Origin: RGIG3102 sp964369975 | Lineage (GTDB): Bacteria; Bacillota; Clostridia; Oscillospirales; Ruminococcaceae | Length of the DNA: 38,289 nt | Assembly: GCA_964369975.1 (NCBI GenBank) | Contig: CAYJFZ010000015.1 | Span: 1 to 38,289 of the forward strand | Direction: 5' to 3' | Shown here: piece after piece, positions 8,813 through 17,245 of the stretch | Numbering within the stretch: position 1 is the first letter of the stretch | Layout of the letters: each line of letters opens with the position of its first letter | Made by a program: the position numbers and the translations under genes | The notes under the pieces: generated by a model | The model's input: the letters and a program-made list of their open reading frames with translations, nothing else | The model's database searches: none | Told to the model about the DNA's origin: nothing

Positions 8813-9355
8813 ATGATGAAAAACTTAAAGGCTTCTTTAAAGGAGTTTAAAAATATTCGCTCACTTACAACTGTAAGCCTTCTTATGGCGGTCAGTGTAA
8901 TTTTATCAGCTTTTACAATTCAATTAACACCCTATTTAGTGATAACTTTTTCAAGTGTGCCTTGCGGCATGGCAGGGTACTTATTTGGTCCTTTTCTAAC
9001 AGGGGCAGCGGCTGTAATAGTTGATATATTAAAGTATATAGTAAGACCTTTAGGTCCGTTTTTTATAGGCTTTACTATAAATGAATTAATTACAGGTCTA
9101 ATATACGGCTTTTGTTTTTATAAAAAAGAAGTCAGTATTGTAAGAGTGATTGTTGCAAGATTATTAATAGTGATTTTAATAAATTTATTCTTAACTCCTT
9201 TATGGCTTAGTATGTTATATGGAGAAGCGTTCATAGTTTTAGTGAGCGTTAGGATAGTAAAAAATATAGTTATGTTTCCCGTTGACTGCATAATTTTATA
9301 CTCAGCCTTAAAATTATCAAAAGAAATTTATGCAAGATTAAGTATTAAAAAATAA
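8813..9355 (+). CDS. folT: ECF transporter S component, folate (FolT) type
   Basis: The 180-residue, highly hydrophobic protein has about six membrane segments. The segment FGPFLTGAAAVIVDILKYI, followed by PLGPFFIGFTINELITGLIYG, resembles the substrate-binding S components of energy-coupling-factor transporters in the folate family. The usual ECF ATPase and T-component genes are not adjacent, so it would share an ECF module encoded elsewhere. The start follows AGGAAAAGAG; a second ATG directly after the first is equally possible. Last gene of the alaS operon, ahead of a clear terminator. Folate is the most likely ligand, by family resemblance only. Confidence 0.8.
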   Translation: MMKNLKASLKEFKNIRSLTTVSLLMAVSVILSAFTIQLTPYLVITFSSVPCGMAGYLFGPFLTGAAAVIVDILKYIVRPLGPFFIGFTINELITGLIYGFCFYKKEVSIVRVIVARLLIVILINLFLTPLWLSMLYGEAFIVLVSVRIVKNIVMFPVDCIILYSALKLSKEIYARLSIKK

Positions 9356-9363
9356 ATTTAAAG

Positions 9364-9390
9364 CCGATTTTAAAAAAAATCGGTTTTTTT
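9364..9390 (+). terminator. Terminator of the alaS operon
   Basis: CCGATTTT (9364-9371) pairs with AAAATCGG (9376-9383), followed by seven Ts, eight bases after the folT stop. It isolates the housekeeping operon from the fatty-acid operon. Confidence 0.92.
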
Positions 9391-9585
9391 ATTGTTTGAA
9401 AATGTGAAATTTTAATATATCAATAATGTAGTTATATATAATAAATTAAAGTTAGTATTAAGCCAAAGGCTAAAAATATCCCTTAAACACTCACTTATTT
9501 TACAAATTCTTACAAAGTAAATTGATATTATTAAAAAGAGTAAATTTTTAAATGTGAAGATTGTTTGCAAAATACATTCTAACAG

Positions 9586-9614
9586 TTGACAAACAAAAAA
9601 AATGCTGTTATACT
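9586..9614 (+). promoter_or_regulatory. Promoter of the fatty-acid synthesis operon
   Basis: A perfect TTGACA (9586-9591) and TATACT (9609-9614) are separated by 17 bases. Transcription should start near 9621, exactly at the palindrome. Strong consensus suggests high basal expression that is controlled by repression. Confidence 0.88.
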
Positions 9615-9620
9615 AATCTC

Positions 9621-9642
9621 AAATATTTTACTTAAAATATTT
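9621..9642 (+). promoter_or_regulatory. Perfect palindrome at the fab transcription start, candidate operator
   Basis: Arms AAATATTTTA (9621-9630) and TAAAATATTT (9633-9642) are exact inverted repeats separated by CT. The site begins seven bases after the -10 box, the classic position for a repressor. The MarR-family gene that ends this operon is the obvious candidate binder. The sequence is not an obvious copy of the FabT or FapR consensus I know, so the assignment is inference. Confidence 0.6.
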
Positions 9643-9680
9643 TAACTAAAAAAATGAAATTATTTCAGGAGGAATTTACA

Positions 9681-9908
9681 ATGTTAGAAAAAGTGTGTAC
9701 AGTTATCGCTGAAACATTAAGCTGCGATATCACTGCTTTAAACGAAGCGACAAATTTACAAGATGATTTAGGTGCTGATAGCTTAGATGCTGTTGAATTA
9801 AACATGGCTTTAGAAGATACTTTTGGTATTTCTATTTCTGATGAAGAATTAGCAGAATTAAAAACAATCGGCGACATCGTTAAAGTTGTTAGCGAAAAAA
9901 CAAATTAA
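9681..9908 (+). CDS. acpP: Acyl carrier protein
   Basis: Carries growing acyl chains on a phosphopantetheine arm attached to the Ser of the DSL motif (GADSLDAVEL, Ser34). From the ATG at 9681 it has 75 residues and the acidic composition typical of ACP. The ATG is preceded by AGGAGG; the in-frame ATG at 9654 lies upstream of that ribosome site and is not the likely start. First gene of the fatty-acid operon, so it is likely the most abundantly expressed. Confidence 0.97.
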   Translation: MLEKVCTVIAETLSCDITALNEATNLQDDLGADSLDAVELNMALEDTFGISISDEELAELKTIGDIVKVVSEKTN

Positions 9909-9929
9909 TTTTAATTAAAGGAAAATAGT

Positions 9930-10376
9930 ATGCCACAAATTGATGTATTAAAACTTTTTGAATATTTTGAAAATAGTAAAATTACAAAATTTGAATATTC
10001 AATTGATAATGAAAAAATCGTATTGGAAAAAAATTTAACAGCAACAGCGACACCTATCGTGCAAACAGCACCTGTAGTGTCTAATATTCCTGTTATTAGT
10101 AATGAAACAGTACTGCAAACTGAAATGGAAAATGACTTTGTTAAAGTAAAAGCGCCTTTAGTAGGTGTATTTTATCAAAGCCCATCGCCAGATGATAAAC
10201 CATTTGTATCAGTTGGGGATACTGTAAAAAAAGGGCAAACACTTTGTCTTTTAGAAGCTATGAAAATGATGAGCGAAATTTCTTCACCTGTTAACGGCGT
10301 TATAAAAAGCATTCTATGCCAAAATGAAGCTGTTGTAGGCTTTGATGAAGTTTTATTCGAGGTTTTAGAATGTTAA
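9930..10376 (+). CDS. accB: Acetyl-CoA carboxylase biotin carboxyl carrier protein
   Basis: At 148 residues it has the normal length. An N-terminal dimerisation region is followed by a Thr/Val/Pro-rich linker (residues 36-65) and a C-terminal biotinyl domain. The biotin is carried on Lys112 in EAMKMM, and the thumb segment is YQSPSPDDKPF. It shuttles carboxybiotin between AccC and AccAD to make malonyl-CoA. The last codons overlap the accC start, so translation is coupled. Confidence 0.97.
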   Translation: MPQIDVLKLFEYFENSKITKFEYSIDNEKIVLEKNLTATATPIVQTAPVVSNIPVISNETVLQTEMENDFVKVKAPLVGVFYQSPSPDDKPFVSVGDTVKKGQTLCLLEAMKMMSEISSPVNGVIKSILCQNEAVVGFDEVLFEVLEC

Positions 10377-11740
10377 AAAGAGTATTAGTTGCAAACAGGG
10401 GCGAAATAGCTATTAGAATAATTAGGGCTTGTAGAGAATGTAATATCGAAACAGTCGCTATTTATTCAGTAGCTGATAAAGACGCCCTACATGTTCAAAT
10501 GGCAACAACATCAATTTGTATAGGTCCAGCAAAAGCCGCCGATAGTTATCTTAATATAGATAACATTATCTCAGCGGCTTTAACTATGGGCTGTGATGCT
10601 ATTCACCCAGGTTACGGTTTTCTATCTGAAAACAGTGACTTTGCTCGCCTATGTATTAAAAATAATATTAAATTTATTGGCCCATCTCCTGATACTATTG
10701 ATACAATGGGTAATAAATCCAAAGCGAGAAAACTAATGCAGCAAGCAAATGTTCCAACTCCTTTTGGCAGTGAAGGAATATTAAAAAATATAGATGAAGC
10801 TATTGAATTAGCAGAAAAAATTGGTTATCCTGTAATGCTAAAAGCCTCAAGCGGCGGCGGCGGTAGAGGGATAAGAATTGTAGAAAGAAAAGAAGACCTT
10901 GAAATGCACTATAAGTCAGCTTCTCTTGAAGCGATGAGTTGTTTTGCAGATGATAACTTATATATGGAAAAATTTATCCAAAGTCCAAAGCACATAGAAT
11001 TTCAAATCTTAGCTGATGATTTTGGCAATGTTTTTCATTTAGGTGAAAGGGATTGTTCTGTTCAAAGAAGAGGCCAAAAACTTTTAGAAGAAGCGCCGAG
11101 TCCTGCTTTAAGTGATGAGTTGCGAAAAAAAATGGGTGATGCAGCAGTGTTAGCGGCAAAGGCTGCAAATTACACAAACGCAGGCACTATTGAATTTATC
11201 TTAGATAAAGATGATAATTTTTACTTTATAGAGATGAACACTCGTATTCAAGTAGAGCATCCTGTTACAGAAATGATAACAGGCATTGATATAGTAAAAG
11301 AGCAGTTAAGAGTAGCTTCTGGTTTGCCTTTAAGTTTTAAAGAGGTGAATTTTCAAGGCCATTCAATAGAATGCAGAATAAATGCGGAAGATGCCCAGAA
11401 TAACTTTGCGCCATCAGTAGGTAAAATTGATTTTTTACATTTTGCAGGTGGTCATTCAGTTAGAGTGGATAGCGGAGTTTACAATGGTATAACTTTATTG
11501 CCGTATTATGACTCAATGATAGCAAAAATCATAGTGCACGGTAAAACAAGGCTTGATGCAATAAGAAAAATGCGCAGAGCCTTAGAAGAAACAGTTATTA
11601 CTGGTGTAAACACTACACTGGATTTTCAGCATTTGTTAATGTATAACATAGATATATTAAAAGGTGATTATGATACATCTTTTATTCAAGAAAATATTGA
11701 AGATATACTAAAAGCGTATAAGGAAGCGAGAGGGGAATAA
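10370..11740 (+). CDS. accC: Acetyl-CoA carboxylase biotin carboxylase
   Basis: At 456 residues it is full length. It carboxylates the biotin of AccB using ATP and bicarbonate. Seen are the N-terminal ANRGEIAIRIIRACRE, the ATP-grasp glycine-rich loop SSGGGGRGIR, the catalytic segment MNTRIQVEHPVTEM and the C-terminal biotin carboxylase domain with INAEDAQNNFAPSVG. It overlaps accB by seven bases and shares one base with accD (TAATG), so the acc genes are tightly coupled. Confidence 0.98.
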   Translation: MLKRVLVANRGEIAIRIIRACRECNIETVAIYSVADKDALHVQMATTSICIGPAKAADSYLNIDNIISAALTMGCDAIHPGYGFLSENSDFARLCIKNNIKFIGPSPDTIDTMGNKSKARKLMQQANVPTPFGSEGILKNIDEAIELAEKIGYPVMLKASSGGGGRGIRIVERKEDLEMHYKSASLEAMSCFADDNLYMEKFIQSPKHIEFQILADDFGNVFHLGERDCSVQRRGQKLLEEAPSPALSDELRKKMGDAAVLAAKAANYTNAGTIEFILDKDDNFYFIEMNTRIQVEHPVTEMITGIDIVKEQLRVASGLPLSFKEVNFQGHSIECRINAEDAQNNFAPSVGKIDFLHFAGGHSVRVDSGVYNGITLLPYYDSMIAKIIVHGKTRLDAIRKMRRALEETVITGVNTTLDFQHLLMYNIDILKGDYDTSFIQENIEDILKAYKEARGE

Positions 11741-12588
11741 TGAATCCTTTTCAAAATAGAAAAACCTTTTTGAATAATTTAGCGAAATTAAAGCCTTCAA
11801 ATTCTCAAAAAGAAGTTAAGACAATACATTGTAAAAATTGCAAAAGTGAATTAGAGAATATACAAATATTAGAAAATGATAATATCTGTCCTATTTGCTC
11901 ATTCTATTTTCCAATTTCTGCAAAAAGAAGATTAGATAGCGTTTTTGATAACGCAAAATATAAAGAACTTTTTAACAATATTCAAGCGGCAGACCCTTTA
12001 AATTTTCCGGGCTATGAAGAAAAGTTAGAAACACTCAAAGAGACAACAGGCTTAAATGAGTCAGTTATTTGCGCTGTTGGTGATATTGGAAAAGTTAAAA
12101 CAGCTGTAGCTGTAATGGATACAAGATTTTTAATGGGTAGCCTTGCGAGTGCAACAGGTGAGAAAATCACCTTACTTTTTGAATATGCTACAAAAAATAA
12201 AATGCCAGTTGTAATTTTTTCAGCCTCAGGTGGTGCAAGGATGCAAGAGGGCATTTATTCACTATTTCAAATGGCGAAAACTTCTTTTGCACTAAAAGCA
12301 CATAGTGATAAAGGCTTATTATATATATCAGTATTAACAAACCCTACAACAGGTGGAGTTACTGCTTCATTTGCAACCTTAGGCGATATTATAATAGCAG
12401 AGCCAAAAGCCTTAGTAGCCTTTGCAGGGCCAAGAGTAATAGAACAAACAATAAAACAAAAACTGCCAGAAGGCTTTCAAAGTGCAGAGTATGTTTTAGA
12501 GTCTGGCTTTATTGATATGATAGTAGAAAGAAAAGATATGAAAAATACTCTTTCTACTGTATTAAAAATACACAATGGAGACAAGTAA
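11740..12588 (+). CDS. accD: Acetyl-CoA carboxylase carboxyltransferase beta subunit
   Basis: 282 residues. The N-terminal zinc ribbon has cysteines at 31, 34, 50 and 53 (CxxC pairs), diagnostic of AccD. The crotonase-fold core has the oxyanion-type segments SASGGARMQEGIYS and NPTTGGVTASFA. With AccA it transfers the carboxyl group from biotin to acetyl-CoA. Begins at the ATG that overlaps the accC stop; accA follows three bases after its stop. Confidence 0.97.
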   Translation: MNPFQNRKTFLNNLAKLKPSNSQKEVKTIHCKNCKSELENIQILENDNICPICSFYFPISAKRRLDSVFDNAKYKELFNNIQAADPLNFPGYEEKLETLKETTGLNESVICAVGDIGKVKTAVAVMDTRFLMGSLASATGEKITLLFEYATKNKMPVVIFSASGGARMQEGIYSLFQMAKTSFALKAHSDKGLLYISVLTNPTTGGVTASFATLGDIIIAEPKALVAFAGPRVIEQTIKQKLPEGFQSAEYVLESGFIDMIVERKDMKNTLSTVLKIHNGDK

Positions 12589-12591
12589 ATT

Positions 12592-13404
12592 ATGAATACA
12601 AACTTAACTCCTGCTCAAAGAGTAGTTTTAGCAAGAGATATAAAAAGACCAAATGTAGATGAATACATACAAAATCTTTTTACTGACTTTGTACCGCTTG
12701 CAGGCGATAGACATTATAAAGAAGATGCAAGTATCTTAGGCGGAATTGCTATGTATAATGGTATTCCGGTTACAGTAATAGGACATAGAAAAGGCAAAAC
12801 AATACAAGAAAATGTAAAATACAACTTTGGTATGACAAATCCAGCGGGATATAGAAAAGCACAAAGATTAATGAAGCAAGCAGAGAAGTTTAATAGACCT
12901 ATTATAACTTTCATAGACACCCCCGGCGCATATCCCGGTATGGAAGCAGAACAGCACGGACAGGGTGAAGCAATAGCTACTTCATTAACACTTTTAAGTG
13001 AATTAACAGTACCTGTAATTGCAATAGTTACAGGCGAGGGTGGCTCTGGTGGTGCACTTGCTTTAAGTGCAGCTAATAAAATAATCATGCTTGAAAATGC
13101 AATTTTCTCTGTTTTATCTCCTGAGGGCTTTGCCTCAATTTTATGGAAAGACTCAACAAAATGGCAAGAAGCAGCAGATGTAATGAAGCTTACTGCCTTT
13201 GATTTAAAAGACTATGAAATTGTAGATGAAATTATAAAAGAAGATAGAAAAGATGATGAATTAGACACAAAAAAGCTTTTTATGCGAGTAGATAAAAGCA
13301 TAAAAAGGAATTTAGACTTACTTTTAAATTTAAAACCACAAAAAATTAAAGAACAAAGGTATGAAAAAATAAGAGATATAGGAAGTAGAATAAAGGTATT
13401 ATAG
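12592..13404 (+). CDS. accA: Acetyl-CoA carboxylase carboxyltransferase alpha subunit
   Basis: 270 residues, shorter than the roughly 319 of the E. coli protein mainly at the N terminus, which is usual for Firmicutes. Diagnostic segments are FIDTPGAYPGMEAEQHGQGE and TGEGGSGGALAL. It is the partner of AccD in the carboxyltransferase. It starts three bases after accD. Confidence 0.96.
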   Translation: MNTNLTPAQRVVLARDIKRPNVDEYIQNLFTDFVPLAGDRHYKEDASILGGIAMYNGIPVTVIGHRKGKTIQENVKYNFGMTNPAGYRKAQRLMKQAEKFNRPIITFIDTPGAYPGMEAEQHGQGEAIATSLTLLSELTVPVIAIVTGEGGSGGALALSAANKIIMLENAIFSVLSPEGFASILWKDSTKWQEAADVMKLTAFDLKDYEIVDEIIKEDRKDDELDTKKLFMRVDKSIKRNLDLLLNLKPQKIKEQRYEKIRDIGSRIKVL

Positions 13405-13405
13405 T

Positions 13406-14326
13406 ATGGGGATAAAAATCGTATCATGCGGTATGGCAAAGGCTAAAAATGTGATGACAAACTTTGATTTTGAAAACATTTTAGATACTTCCGATGAATG
13501 GATAACGACAAGAACAGGAATTAAACAAAGACGATTTGTTTCAAAAGATCAAAATAATGAAACTTTAGCAACTGAGAGTGCAAAACAAGCCTTAGAACAA
13601 AGCAAAATAAACAAAGAAGATATAAAAGTAGTAATAGTAGCAAGCTTTACTGCTGATAATCTTACTCCGTCTACTTCTTGCCTTGTTGCAAAAAATTTAG
13701 GTCTTAGTGAAGATATAATTTGCTTTGATTTGAATGCAGCTTGCTCAGGATTTGTGTATGCTTTAAACACAGCTTATAGCTTATTGGAAAATAATAAGGA
13801 TAAGTATGCCCTTGTTATTGGAAGTGAAGTTATTTCTAAGGCTCTTGATTTAGCTGACCGCTCAACTGCTGTTTTATTCGGTGATGGAGCAGGCGCTGCG
13901 ATAATTAAAAGAGATATGGATAAAAAGCATGCGTTCTTATCAGGGGTATTGCCTGACAATGACAATGTATTATACACAGATAATGATACGAATAAATTAT
14001 CTATGGATGGAAAAGCTGTATTTAGGTTTGCAACAGAGAAAATGACTTATGCAATAAATACAATTTTGCAAGAAAACAATTTAGATATTGATGATATAGA
14101 TTTAATTATTCCGCATCAAGCCAATAAAAGAATAATAGATTTTGCACAAAAAAGACTAAACATTCCCTCATCAAAGTTTTTTATTAATTTAGAAAACTAC
14201 GGAAACACATCAGCGGCGAGTATACCTATTGCCTTGAATGAAGCAAACTTAAAACTAAATCAAAAAGCGATTTGTGTAGGTTTTGGCGCTGGTCTTACTT
14301 ACGGGGCTATATTAATAAACACTTAA
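13406..14326 (+). CDS. fabH: 3-oxoacyl-ACP synthase III
   Basis: Condenses acetyl-CoA (or another primer) with malonyl-ACP to start fatty-acid synthesis. 306 residues with the complete Cys-His-Asn triad: Cys113 in LNAACSGFVYAL, His237 in IPHQAN, and Asn267 in ENYGNTSAAS. The start codon follows AAAGG and lies one base past the accA stop. The operon order acc-fabH-fabK is not the usual Clostridium order, but all pathway parts are present. Confidence 0.97.
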   Translation: MGIKIVSCGMAKAKNVMTNFDFENILDTSDEWITTRTGIKQRRFVSKDQNNETLATESAKQALEQSKINKEDIKVVIVASFTADNLTPSTSCLVAKNLGLSEDIICFDLNAACSGFVYALNTAYSLLENNKDKYALVIGSEVISKALDLADRSTAVLFGDGAGAAIIKRDMDKKHAFLSGVLPDNDNVLYTDNDTNKLSMDGKAVFRFATEKMTYAINTILQENNLDIDDIDLIIPHQANKRIIDFAQKRLNIPSSKFFINLENYGNTSAASIPIALNEANLKLNQKAICVGFGAGLTYGAILINT

Positions 14327-14338
14327 AGGGGTTATATA

Positions 14339-15271
14339 ATGACATTAAACAAAATTTTAGGAACTAAATATCCAATAATTCAAGGTGCTATGGCAAATAT
14401 ATCAACAGCAGAATTTGCAGCGGCAGCATCAAATAGCGGAGCTATGGGCATAATCGCAACTGGCGGTATGACTCCAGAAGAAGTAAGACAGGCAATTAGA
14501 GTATGCAAAAGTTTAACAAAAGAGCCTTTTGGGGTAAATTTAATGCTAATGCACACACAAATCGATGAAATAGCAAAAATAGTAATTGAAGAAGGCGTAA
14601 AGTTTGTAACTACTGGCGCAGGCAACCCTGAAAAATATATGGCAGACTTTAAAAAAGCTAAGATAATAGTTTTTCCTGTTGTACCAAGTGCAAGTCTTGC
14701 AAAAAGAATGGAGCAATCAGGCGCTGATGGCATAATAGCAGAAGGCACAGAAAGTGGTGGTCATGTAGGAGAATTAACTACAATGGCATTAATCCCACAG
14801 GTTGTAAACAGCGTAAGTATACCTGTTGTAGCAGCAGGTGGCATAGCGAGCGGTAAGCAATTATTAGCAGCTGAAATTTTAGGAGCACAAGGCGCTCAAG
14901 TAGGTACTTGCTTATTAGTTAGTGAGGAATGTCCTATACACGAAAATTATAAAAATGCAGTAATAAAAGCAAAAGATTCAGATACAGTGGTTACTGGCAG
15001 AACAAGTGGTGTGCCTGTAAGAGTTTTAAAAAATCAAATGACAAGAGATTACTTAAAGCTTGAAAAAGAAGGCGCAGACAAACACGAATTAGAAAAATAC
15101 ACCTTAGGTGCTTTAAGAAGAGCAGTCTTTGATGGCGATAATTTAAGAGGTTCATTAATGGCAGGACAAGTTTCTGGTATGATGACTGAAATAAAGCCAT
15201 TAAGCGAGATTTTAAATAACTTATTAGATGAATATAAAGAAGAAAAACAAAAAATTAAAGAGGAAAAGTAA
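14339..15271 (+). CDS. fabK: Enoyl-ACP reductase II (FMN-dependent)
   Basis: Reduces trans-2-enoyl-ACP in the last step of each elongation cycle; it is the flavin enzyme that replaces FabI in many Firmicutes. 310 residues in a TIM-barrel of the nitronate monooxygenase superfamily. Seen are the N-terminal YPIIQGAMANIS, the flavin-contact GGMTPEE region, the active-site GTESGGHVGE (His142), and the phosphate-binding PVVAAGGIASGKQ with GAQVGT. Ribosome site AAAGGGG. It overlaps the next gene by one base (TAATG). A relative lacking the clustered cysteines of its neighbour, so the two are not simple duplicates. Confidence 0.95.
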   Translation: MTLNKILGTKYPIIQGAMANISTAEFAAAASNSGAMGIIATGGMTPEEVRQAIRVCKSLTKEPFGVNLMLMHTQIDEIAKIVIEEGVKFVTTGAGNPEKYMADFKKAKIIVFPVVPSASLAKRMEQSGADGIIAEGTESGGHVGELTTMALIPQVVNSVSIPVVAAGGIASGKQLLAAEILGAQGAQVGTCLLVSEECPIHENYKNAVIKAKDSDTVVTGRTSGVPVRVLKNQMTRDYLKLEKEGADKHELEKYTLGALRRAVFDGDNLRGSLMAGQVSGMMTEIKPLSEILNNLLDEYKEEKQKIKEEK

Positions 15272-16299
15272 TGAAAAAATCACTTAATAAATTAACAATC
15301 CCTTTATTACAAGGTGGTATGGGCGTAGGTCTTTCTTTATCAAGATTAGCAGGAAATGTAGCTAAAGAGGGCGGTATGGGAGTACTTTCAGCAGCCCATC
15401 CAGGTTTTAGAGAAGAAAATTTCTGGAAAGATGCTATAAAAGCGAACAAAATAGGCTTAGAAAAAGAAATTAAAAAGGCTAAAGAAATTTCACAAGGCAA
15501 TGGTTTAATAGGCGTAAATGTTATGGCAGTAGCTCAAAACTATGAAGAAATAATACAAGATTGTATAAATTTTGGTGCAGATGCAATTATTTCAGGCGCA
15601 GGCCTTCCTATGAAACTGCCGGAAATAGTAGGGGATAGTGATATATTAATAGCTCCTATAATTTCAAGTGCAAGAGCTGGTGAAATGATACTTAGAACAT
15701 GGAAAAAAAGATATGATAGACTTCCTGATTTCATCGTTATAGAAGGTGCAAAAGCTGGCGGTCATTTAGGATTTAAAGCACAAGAAGTATTAGATGGTAC
15801 ATACCAAACTCTACACGAAATATTAAAAGAAGTATTAGAAATGGTAGCGCCTTATGGAGAAATACCTGTTTTTGTAGGTGGCGGAATTTTTACTAAAGAA
15901 GAAATACAAGCCTTTATTAAAGCTGGCGCAAGTGGTGTTCAGCTTGCAACTTGCTTTATTTTCACACAAGAATGTGATAGCACTGATGCACATAAAGAAA
16001 TTATGCTAAAAGCTCAAAGAGGCGATGTAAAAATAGTGCATAGCCCAGTAGGTCTGCCTGGTAGAGCGATACAATCACCATTAATAGAAAAAATCCAAAA
16101 CGGGCAAAGAGTAGCACCTAAAAGATGCGTAAACTGTATGAAGGTTTGCGATCCTAAAACAACAAAGTATTGTATAACAAATGCTTTAATTGAAGCATTT
16201 AACGGAAACTTTGAAGAAGGCTTATTCTTCTGTGGTGATAAGGCGGGAGAATATACAGAAATTACAACGGTAAAAGAAATAGTAAACGAATTATTTTAA
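15271..16299 (+). CDS. FabX-like flavin and probable Fe-S dehydrogenase/isomerase
   Basis: A 342-residue member of the nitronate monooxygenase (2-nitropropane dioxygenase) flavoprotein superfamily. General features are LLQGGMGVGLS, the GAGLP segment, EGAKAGGHLGF with His165, and FVGGGIF plus GASGVQLAT for FMN. It differs from FabK by a C-terminal cluster CVNCMKVCDPKTTKYCI, giving Cys286, Cys289, Cys293 and Cys301, then EEGLFFCG. From memory this layout matches Helicobacter pylori FabX, an FMN and [4Fe-4S] enzyme that makes cis-3-decenoyl-ACP and so starts unsaturated fatty acids. Its place between fabK and fabD, with no fabA or isomerase gene here, supports that role. The generic alternative is a nitronate monooxygenase. 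Family is certain; FabX function is a strong inference. Confidence 0.85.
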   Translation: MKKSLNKLTIPLLQGGMGVGLSLSRLAGNVAKEGGMGVLSAAHPGFREENFWKDAIKANKIGLEKEIKKAKEISQGNGLIGVNVMAVAQNYEEIIQDCINFGADAIISGAGLPMKLPEIVGDSDILIAPIISSARAGEMILRTWKKRYDRLPDFIVIEGAKAGGHLGFKAQEVLDGTYQTLHEILKEVLEMVAPYGEIPVFVGGGIFTKEEIQAFIKAGASGVQLATCFIFTQECDSTDAHKEIMLKAQRGDVKIVHSPVGLPGRAIQSPLIEKIQNGQRVAPKRCVNCMKVCDPKTTKYCITNALIEAFNGNFEEGLFFCGDKAGEYTEITTVKEIVNELF

Positions 16300-16311
16300 A
16301 GGAAGATTATT

Positions 16312-17235
16312 ATGAAATTAGCTTTTGCTTATTCAGGACAAGGTAGTCAAAAAGTAGGTATGGGCAAAGACCTATACTCACAAAATGAAATTTTTAAATC
16401 ATGCTTTGATTTATTAAGTGATGAAAAAAAACAAATAGCTTTTGAAGGTCCTATTGAAGACTTATCAAAAACTATTAACACTCAAGGAATTCTAACAGCC
16501 TTTTGTGTAGGTGTAACAGATATGCTAAAGCAAGAAGGGATAACTCCTTTTGCAAGCTTAGGCTTAAGCTTAGGTGAGTATTCAGCTCTTTATTCTGCCA
16601 ATGTTTTTTCAAAAGAACAAGTTATTGATTTAATTAATTTTAGAGCAAGCGAAATGACAAAGTCAGCACAGGGAATTGACTGCAAAATGGCAGCTATTTT
16701 ACAGCTTTCAAAAGAAGAAATACAAATAGCTTGCGATACAGCAAGTAGTGAAGGGATAGTCAGTATTGCAAACCTAAATTGCCCTGGGCAAATTGTTATC
16801 TCAGGCGAAGGAAAAGCCGTTGAAAGAGCAGCTGAAATCTGTCTTGAAAAAGGCGCTAAAAGAGCAGTGTTTTTACAAACAGAAGGAGCTTTTCACACTA
16901 AGATAATGGAAGGCGCTTACAAGGCTTTAGAAAATAGATTTAAAAGTGAAGAATTTAATGAGCCAGAGTTTCCTGTTATTTTAAATACAGTAGCAAGAAG
17001 TGCAAAAGGCTTAGGTGAATTAAAACAGCTTTTAGCTCTGCAAGTAAAAAGCAGTGTTAATTTTGAAGAGTCTATTAAAGAATTAGAAACAATGGGCGTT
17101 GATACAATAATAGAAATCGGTCAGGGCAAAACCTTAGCTTCATTCATTAAGAAAACAGCAAGCGGCATAAAAGTATATAACATAGAAGATATGGATAGCT
17201 TTAATAAAACAGTATTAGAGCTAAAAAACACATAA
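16312..17235 (+). CDS. fabD: Malonyl-CoA:ACP transacylase
   Basis: Moves malonyl groups from CoA to ACP. 307 residues. The N-terminal FAYSGQGSQKVGMG motif is typical. The nucleophile Ser86 lies in GLSLGE, where most FabD proteins have GHSLGE. The catalytic His is in GAFHTKIM, and NCPGQIVISG follows the family pattern. Ribosome site AAAGGAAG before the ATG; 12 bases after the FabX-like gene. Confidence 0.96.
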   Translation: MKLAFAYSGQGSQKVGMGKDLYSQNEIFKSCFDLLSDEKKQIAFEGPIEDLSKTINTQGILTAFCVGVTDMLKQEGITPFASLGLSLGEYSALYSANVFSKEQVIDLINFRASEMTKSAQGIDCKMAAILQLSKEEIQIACDTASSEGIVSIANLNCPGQIVISGEGKAVERAAEICLEKGAKRAVFLQTEGAFHTKIMEGAYKALENRFKSEEFNEPEFPVILNTVARSAKGLGELKQLLALQVKSSVNFEESIKELETMGVDTIIEIGQGKTLASFIKKTASGIKVYNIEDMDSFNKTVLELKNT

Positions 17236-17245
17236 GGAGTACGGT

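Larger units (their letters stand above)
9391..9680 (+). other. AT-rich intergenic leader of the fatty-acid operon
   Basis: This gene-free stretch is very AT-rich. It holds the promoter at 9586-9614, the palindrome at 9621-9642 and the acpP ribosome site AGGAGG at 9668-9673. In the upstream part (9391-9580) I see only weak repeats (AATGTGAA twice) and no ORF or known riboswitch. Confidence 0.6.

Noticed and set aside
9556..9596. TTGTTTG and CAAACAA inverted pair around the fab -35 box
   Set aside because: Arms are only 7 bases and far apart; likely chance in AT-rich DNA compared with the perfect palindrome at 9621.
9654..9680. Upstream ATG giving a longer acyl carrier protein
   Set aside because: It precedes the AGGAGG ribosome site; ACP homologues start at the ATG at 9681.
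14339..16299. fabK and its neighbour as a simple recent tandem duplication
   Set aside because: The proteins share only the superfamily fold; the second has a cysteine cluster and different active-site context, so they are distinct families.
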